64,000 nt of DNA from Phoronis australis (lineage: Eukaryota; Phoronida; Phoronidae). The stretch lies in NCBI GenBank assembly GCA_002633005.1, contig NMRA01000376.1, positions 66,410 through 130,409 on the forward strand. Direction: 5' to 3'. Both the position numbers and the translations under genes were made by a program. The notes beneath the pieces are model-generated. The model saw nothing but the letters and a program-made list of their open reading frames with translations. It had not been told where the DNA came from and ran no database searches. This document shows, in pieces, positions 57,722 to 64,000 of this stretch; within the stretch, counting starts at the first letter, position 1, and every line of letters begins with the position of its first letter.

Positions 57722-59245
57722 TGAAAATGTTTGCAGAACACCATTTCAAAAATGAATAAAAGTTTAAAGCCCGTGTCACAGTTTTCTTTTATTAAAATGG
57801 CATTAAACCCGTGCTTTCTGCTTGGAGTTAGGACATTTACGGTTATAGAATTGATCACTTTTTGAGACATTTATTCAGTCATACTCACAGACTTTATAAA
57901 AAGGCGGTAAAATTGAATTGGTATAAGTACGATCAAGCGCGCACCCAGGGGTGGGGGCTGGGGGGGAGGGTCGAACGAGTCCCCTAATTTGGCCAAGTGG
58001 GCAAAAAAGTCCACCTCCGAGAAATAAAAACTCCGAAAAAAGTACAAAACGAGACAAAAGTTCACTAAAACGGCAGGAACTACCTAAATTCGGCGAATGC
58101 ACAATTCATAGCTCTGAACGTTCCCCATGAATCTTAAGGTCCACATTTTCAAATATTCGAGCCCCCCATTTTTAGGCTGGGTGCGCGCATGACGAACAAT
58201 GTTAATTTTATCTGCTTCCCCAGTCACTCACATTCCCTTACAATTGGGGATCATTTTGGAGAATATATCCTGAATTTTGTAATACTCAAATATTTCTGTT
58301 TTAAGTAAATTGAAACGTGACAAATACGTGGTAAATCTGGCGATTTATATGATACTAGCCTAAAGTTATCATTTAATTACAAAAATTTTGGTCCTGCGAA
58401 TGTCCTGAAGAGCTACATGTATATCCTTCAAAATATAAGTTAAGGATAAATTACAGTAACTCTTTGACCTTGCCTTGTTTCTTACTCAGTTGAGAAGTGG
58501 TCTCTAGGATCAAGAAGAAGTGACAGATTGTTATTTCTTCAGAACAAACCAATAAAACTTCAGATTAGTTCTTTCTAAGCACGAAATCAGGCCAACGAAT
58601 CATACACCAAATATAATCGTGGTGGCGATTTGCCTTCCCAAGCTTCTACATGAGAAAGAAAAACTGAAATAGATTGGTCTCAATGGAGGTTATCATGCAA
58701 GAATCACATGAAGTAACGTTAATTGTTGTTAGTCTTCCTTTGAGATTGAAGTTTGGCGTTTAAATTCAAGTCTATTGGAAGAAATAGCACCCTTTGTTTA
58801 GACCAGTCCTGTTATCGTCTGTGGGAAAACAATGTTTTCACAAGAGCATTCTCAAATTTTCATTATTTCTTTTTGGTACAGTAGATGCTTACAAAAATGC
58901 TGCATTTTCGATTTTGCGCCAATAATTAATACATACTGAACATTACTTACATTCTAAGTGACGTCAACCTAGGGTAAAGGTTAACTAAAGCGTCCGTGAT
59001 CGCGTCATCTTGAACACAAGGGGTTCCCTAACCGTGGTGCCACTGACGGTGCCTGACATTGTCAGTACATGCGACTTCGTAATGACGTACACTTTGATCA
59101 CCAACGTCAACTGATTCTCTCAAACATGACATCCAATGAAACTCAAGCCAGGTTGAAGCGCAATTTGAGGCTAAAAATACCAAGGCACGATACCAGCGGC
59201 CAAAGGTCATTGCAGTCTTATTTACAAACGGTACAAACAGTACAC
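57722..59245. other. Intergenic between kinase copies, with eroded MITE family B sequence
   Basis: 57935-57975 (gcgcgcacccaggggtgggg) and 58085-58200 (gcgaatgcacaattcatagc, attcgagccccccattttta, gctgggtgcgcgcatg) match the interior of MITE family B without clear ends. The remaining sequence shows no gene. Confidence 0.55.
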
Positions 59246-60393
59246 TTAAATGTCAACAAAGTAATGCCCCTCAACTGCTTCCTGAAAAGTTTGCACGATA
59301 TCGTCGTCGTCACCAGCATGCAAAATATCCTTACACAATTGTTCAAATATTTCTCTGTCGTAGCGATCTGCCGCTGCTATACTGCCACGTGCTGTTGTTT
59401 GCGAAAACACCATGTACATAATCCAAGAATAAACGACACCGAAGCCCGCTCTTTCGCGAAAGTGTTGCAGCAGCATATCGAAAGTAAAACAGTCGGGCAC
59501 TGCTACGTCAGCTCTATGAAGAATGTCGATGAACTTGGAGAAGTAGTCATGGAGAATCTTATCAAGATATTGCCGCCGAAAGGCAGCAGTCGTGCTAGTG
59601 AATAGCATGGCGACTAAATCAACGGCAGGCGATCCAACTGTGACGATTTGTAGGTCGATGAATTTAAAGTCTGATACAACCTTTTTTCCTACCGCAGTGT
59701 CAGCGTACTTAAACATCATGTTCCCAGGCTTGAAATCTCGGTGACACACCACGTTGAACGTGGAATCTGGAGCAAAAGCTCTCTCAAACAAATTTGACGC
59801 GTCCTTACATTCAAGCTTGTCAATGAACTCAAGCATCTTTTTCTCACTGATTTTCGTGCGAAGCACTTTCAAGCAGACATCCAAGTTGAATCTGGCGGCA
59901 TTTTTCATCGCGTTCGTCATGGGTCCCGGAGCGTCTCTTTCCAGAAACAAGATTTCATAATCATTTCGTAAATTTTCAACCGAACCCCGACCCAGTGCTA
60001 CAGACAGGGCGTGGAACGTTGCCAGTCCTTCAACAACGAGTTTGCAATGATCGTAATCTAATTTATCGTCATAAGATGTCACTCTGAATCCTTGCGCGGT
60101 GAGGTCTCCTAGTAAAATAAATTTGGTTCCCTCGCTTTCGCTCTTGATAAGCGAGGGTGCCGGAACATTAAGGAAACCACCTCCTCTAGTTACAATCTTC
60201 TCCATTGCTGGTATGAGTAGAGTATATGAAAGTTCCTCTTTTTCAAATAGCAACATTTCTCTCACCAGTTTCTCGTCCACGTGACAATCTTCTCTATTTT
60301 GAACTACTTTCACAACCATTGAGTACTGTTTCGTGTCACCCGCTTCAACCACGGTGGCGGTGATGCCACGAACTTTCGTTATGTAGTCTTTTT
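59246..60393 (-). CDS. CHK kinase-like protein (EcKinase/DUF1679-type), main exon
   Basis: One long exon after acceptor caatttcag; the frame enters at KDYITKVRGITATVVEAG and runs about 380 codons to the stop at 59246. Features, counted from the GTG at 60352: beta-strand MVVKVVQ at about 12-18, hinge ILLGDL at about 79-84, catalytic loop CHRDFKPGN at about 203-211 (His204, Asp206, Asn211), and FKFIDLQIV at about 229-237 with the metal-binding Asp233. The C-terminal helices end RERAGFGVVYSWIMYMVFSQ. This is the CHK branch of choline-kinase-like phosphotransferases. Members phosphorylate small molecules such as ecdysteroids in insects, but the substrate here is unknown. The N-terminal exon is not found. 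About 65% similar to the 62304 copy by eye. Confidence 0.88.
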
Positions 60394-60590
60394 CTGAAAT
60401 TGCATAGCAGACTTATATTGTGTCAAGAGTACATGTCCGCAGTGACTCAAACATTCTCAAGTTTACGGAGAATAAGTGACAAAGAATTAACATTCACGAG
60501 CATTACACTTCCTCGTATGTTAACAAAATAACACGATGCGTTACGTGACCAACCTAGGATCGTCTTATGAGGCCAGACAAGTCACTAAGC

Positions 60591-60899
60591 CAGTGGCGGA
60601 TTTAGGGGGAGGGGGGCAAGGGGGCCATGGCCCCCCCTAAAATTCTCCCAGATTCCATTTGGCAGTTTGGGGTGTGACTGATTTGCTGACTAGCATATGC
60701 GCGCACCCAGGAGGGCTCGGGGGGTGAATGCACAATGCACAGGCCTTGAACAAACCCCGTTTTTAGTAATAAGGTCAACAAACCCAAAAATTCGAGACCC
60801 CCTACATCCCTACATTTTAGACTGGGCGCGCGCATGAGGCGAAATTCTGGTTATTGCTGTACCCTGACCCCCCAACTCAAAATCCTGGATCCGACACTG
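60591..60899. mobile_element. MITE family B, full-length form
   Basis: Left end cagtggcggatttaggggg, right end actcaaaatcctggatccgacactg, inverse apart from a few changes. Flanks taagc (60586-60590) and taaac (60900-60904) agree at 4 of 5 bases. The interior has ggccatggcccccc and gcgcgcacccagg. It lies between the two intact kinase genes. Confidence 0.75.
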
Positions 60900-60945
60900 T
60901 AAACCACTATTTTTATTGATTCATTTTCATCATAATGGTTATTCT

Positions 60946-61563
60946 TTCTCACACACTAATCGTTTGGGCTAGGACCAAAATATTAATCTCAAAAATGTTA
61001 TGGAAGTAGTTTCTGATCTTGGGAAGAACTCTCGAATTTAAGCATTTTAGATGTAAATCTACACGTAACGCAGGCCCCAAGCTTAAGTGTGAACAAATTT
61101 GTGACTTGGTACAAGTGCTGTTTGTGAACTGCACGCCCAGAATTGAGCGATGACACTTGGGACTTCTAACAGCTGGTTCACGACTCTTGGAAATTTACCC
61201 ACTATTATATGTTGTGCGCCCAGCAGAATTAAGCAGAATACTGGCTGTGGACTGCTTTCAAGTTTAAGGTTATAAAAGTCATATCTCATGTCGGGTTTTC
61301 AAAATTCAAAAACCTAACCGTGTGTACGTTTCACGCACTATTAAAATAACTACTACTTAAAATCTTTGAAATTGAAAGTTTAAAAAATACTTAATTGTCA
61401 ACTCTCCAGTGTTTGCAACCATGTCTACTTAAATTAATCTCCACAGAACGACAACATCATCTAAAAGCCGGATGTGTTTTTGAAGAAGGTGGCGGATATT
61501 AAAGTTAGCGAACCGACAGAGTTGCCCAAACTCGATGGGTGATGGTGTCAGCGTAGAATGCTT
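60946..61563. repeat. 619-bp tandem duplication, copy 1
   Basis: Begins ttctcacacactaatcgtttg, contains ggaccaaaatattaatctc, tcaagtttaaggttataaaa and ccggatgtgtttttgaag, and ends gtgtcagcgtagaatgctt. It is about 97% identical by eye to copy 2. No ORF is conserved between copies. Confidence 0.9.
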
Positions 61564-61564
61564 N

Positions 61565-62180
61565 TTCTGACACACTAATCGTTTGTCTAGGACCAAAATA
61601 TTAATCTCAAAAATGTTATGGAAGTAGTTTCTGAGCTTGGGAAGAACTCTCGAATTTAAGCATTTTAGATGTAAATCTACACGTATCGCAGGCCCCAAGC
61701 TTAAGTGTGAACAAATTTGTGACTTGGTACAAGTGCTGTTTGTGAACTGCACGCCCAGAATTTAGCGATGACACTTGTGACTTCTAACAGCTGTTTCACG
61801 ACTCTTGGAAATTTACCCACTATGTTGTGCGCCCAGCAGAATTAAGCAGAATACTGGCTGTGGACTGCTTTCAAGTTTAAGGTTATAAAAGTCATATTTC
61901 ATGTCGGGTTTTCAAAATTCAAAAACCTAACCGTGTGTACGTTTCACGCACTATTAAAATAACTACTACTTAAAATCTTTGAAATTGAAAGTTTAAAAAA
62001 TACTTAATTGTCAACTCTCCAGTGTTTGCAACCATGTCTACTTAAATTAATCTCCACAGAACGACAACATCATCTAAAAGCCGGATGTGTTTTTTTGAAG
62101 AAGGTGGCGGATATTAAAGTTAGTGAACCGACAGAGTTGTCCAAACTCGATGAGTGATGGTGTCAGCGTAGAATTCTTTT
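61565..62180. repeat. 619-bp tandem duplication, copy 2
   Basis: Direct repeat of 60946-61563, starting straight after an undetermined base (n at 61564). Differences are single substitutions and a short deletion (tattatatgttgtgc against tatgttgtgc near 61821). It lies immediately downstream of the 62304 kinase gene. Confidence 0.9.
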
Positions 62181-62303
62181 CATGTGGTACAACAAGTACA
62201 AATGCGACAAAACGCAGCTGGGTATTCAGAAAATGAAATATTTTGCTCACAAAAAGTACGATATTCCGCAAAAAAAGAATAGGCTTACAACGACTGAACG
62301 TTC

Positions 62304-63454
62304 TTAAATATGATCAAAATAATGCTCCTTGACAGCACCACAAAACGTTTCCACAATGTTGACGTCATCGCCAGCATTTGCGATAGCCTTGCAAAGACCA
62401 TCAAAGACTTCCATGTCGTAACGTTCTGCCGCCGGAATGTTATTACGTGTGGTAGTCTTTGAAAATACTATGTACATAATCCAAGCAAAGACGACACCAA
62501 ATCCCGCCCGTTTCCGGAAATGCTTGAGTAGTAACTCGTATGTGAAGCAATCCGGGACTGCCAGATCTACCATGTTGAGAACGCTGACAAATTTGGCGTA
62601 GTAATCTCGCAGAACTTTCTCCAGATATTGCCTACGAAACGCCTCAGTCGTGCTCGTATAGATCATGGTAACAAGATCAACGGCAGGCGACCCCACTGTG
62701 ACGATTTGTAAGTCGATGAATTTAAAATCGGTTACAACCTTCCTACCTGTCTCAAGATTCACGTATTTAAACATCATGTTACCAGGTTTAAAATCTCGGT
62801 GACACATCACGTTGAACGTGGAATCTGGGGCAAAAGCTGTCTCAAACAGTTTAGATAGGTCCATTGACTGGAGCTTTTCGAGTTCAAAACGTGCATCGTT
62901 GTCGCTGATTTTCAGTCGGACAACGTTGAGGCAAACGTCTAAGGCAAACTTGGCGGCTGCTTTGAATATTCTTATCATAGGTCCAGGCGCGTATCTCTCC
63001 AGGAAGAGAGCCTCGTATTCAGTTCTCAGATTTTCAACCGAGCCCTGACCTAACGCTAAAGATAGTGCGTGGAACGTGGCCATTCCTTCGACGGCAAGTT
63101 TGCAATGATCGTAATCCAGTTTGTCGTCGAACGTGGTCACACAGAATCCTTGCGTAGAAAGGTCTTCCAGTAACAGGAATTTGATTCCATGAGCTCGTTC
63201 ACTTTTCATAAGCGACGGAGCAGGAACGCTAACTAGAGCTCCTTGTCTATTCGAAATTCTTTCCATCGCACGTATGAGCTTATCGTACGAAATTTCTTCT
63301 TTTTGGAAAAGCATTAATTCGTCTTCCATTGCTTCATCCATATGACAGTCGTCTCTTTGAACAACGACTTTGAGAATCATTGAGCACTGTCTGATGTCGT
63401 CTGCTGTTGAGACAGTTGCGGTGACACCCCGCACTTTAGTGATGACGTCTTGCT
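62304..63454 (-). CDS. CHK kinase-like protein (EcKinase/DUF1679-type), main exon
   Basis: Long exon after acceptor ccattttcag at 63455; it enters at QDVITKVRGVTATVSTAD and runs to the stop at 62304 after VKEHYFDHI. Counted from the GTG at 63434: strand MILKVVVQ at about 19-26, hinge LLLEDL at about 87-92, catalytic loop CHRDFKPGN at about 211-219 (His212, Asp214, Asn219), and FKFIDLQIV with metal-binding Asp241. The C-terminal block is RKRAGFGVVFAWIMYIVFSK. All catalytic residues are present. The N-terminal exon is unresolved; an ATG at about 63554 (aaATGGCTACC) lies upstream but has no clear donor. Substrate unknown; small-molecule phosphorylation is inferred from the family. Confidence 0.9.
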
Positions 63455-64000
63455 CTGAAAATGGTTCAGTGAAACGCTGTACGGAACACTCATTTCCTAA
63501 AGATAAATCTAAATCTTAAGTGTGCAATGAAGCGCACTTTATCGGTAGCCATTTAAAATCGCCAACCTTTTCAGATTTGAAATGTCAGGCAACCCTGTTT
63601 TCCTTTTCTCCAACACTATTACATTTAGAACATCACTTTGAGACGGCATTTTAGTGCGAGAGTTCTTTGCAATTCAAGGTACCATTCGCACGATGGTTGC
63701 GCCGGATCAAGGTTATTCGAGGCCCCAGAACGTGTGAGGGCGGGGGATCTAATCTAAGGCGGCTCGACTATAATCTCGTCTGTGGATAGAAACTAGAGGT
63801 CGGCATTCTTGGCTTTCTACGTCACAGTACTGATCTGCAATTTCAGAGATACAGCCGTAGACGCAAAAAAGCAAAACTGCCCCTAGGAGGCGCTAGAATA
63901 GCCCAAAATAGCNATCAGGAACACAGCCGTCAAATTTCATGATGATCCTTTGGGTGGTTTGACAGATAGAGAGGCAGTACAGTGATTTTAAATGGCCACC
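63455..64000. other. Upstream of the last kinase exon, end of window
   Basis: Likely intron and 5' region. The last 130 bases (cccctaggaggcgctagaat, tttcatgatgatcctttggg, gacagatagagaggcag) look like a dispersed repeat. One undetermined base (n) lies at 63913. Confidence 0.4.

Noticed and set aside
59069-59605. 178-codon plus-strand open frame
   Set aside because: Antisense shadow of the CHK kinase exon 59246-60393.
61429-61752. Minus-strand frame crossing the n at 61564
   Set aside because: It lies in the non-coding 619-bp duplication; the frame is not kept between the two copies.

Overview
The window is animal nuclear DNA from an invertebrate. It is AT-rich, introns are short to medium with standard GT/AG borders, and many small transposable elements are present. 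One large gene matches a vertebrate protein exon by exon. The frequent acatgtacatg-type words and a divergent tandem family of CHK-type kinases fit a marine invertebrate deuterostome such as a hemichordate or cephalochordate. That placement is inference, and the species cannot be named from sequence alone.

Layout. 0-5 kb is a transposon graveyard: a small MITE (634-881), a decayed protein-like relic beside it, and a 2.5 kb element with about 340 bp inverted arms (1640-4150) around a broken ORF. 5-16 kb is sparse. It holds a candidate exon at 5453-5626, a MITE at 7538-7694 with a perfect 5-bp target duplication, a convincing signal-peptide first exon of a secreted protein on the minus strand (8597-8700), and a small two-helix membrane-protein-like ORF (13250-13528).

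16.2-50.5 kb is one minus-strand gene, WDR59, the GATOR2 subunit that promotes amino-acid signalling to mTORC1 at the lysosome. I placed 25 coding exons. Reading phase is continuous across every junction, giving 941 residues from an N-terminal beta-propeller through an RWD domain to the zinc-binding C-terminus. Only the first, very short exon is unresolved. The introns carry an LTR retrotransposon related to the CsRn1/gypsy group (36667-39402, tRNA-Trp-type primer site, RT deleted), a tRNA-derived SINE, several MITEs and foldbacks, a 15-bp minisatellite, and a decayed tandem copy of a WDR59 exon.

50.5-56 kb holds a degenerate pogo/Tigger-like transposon bounded by iterated inverted motifs (51789-53919), with a smaller MITE nested in it, then a 5'-truncated non-LTR retrotransposon RT fragment fused to a piece of the same MITE family.

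56.5-63.5 kb is a minus-strand tandem array of CHK kinase-like (EcKinase/DUF1679-type) genes. Two have intact long exons (59246-60393 and 62304-63454). A third copy (56547-57721) is a pseudogene. A 619-bp tandem DNA duplication lies between the two intact members. No CRISPR, operon or other prokaryotic structure is present. I did not find a system that is clearly new. The best candidates for novelty are the small secreted protein, the foldback element with its unnamed ORF, the iterated-end pogo-like element and the diversified kinase array.
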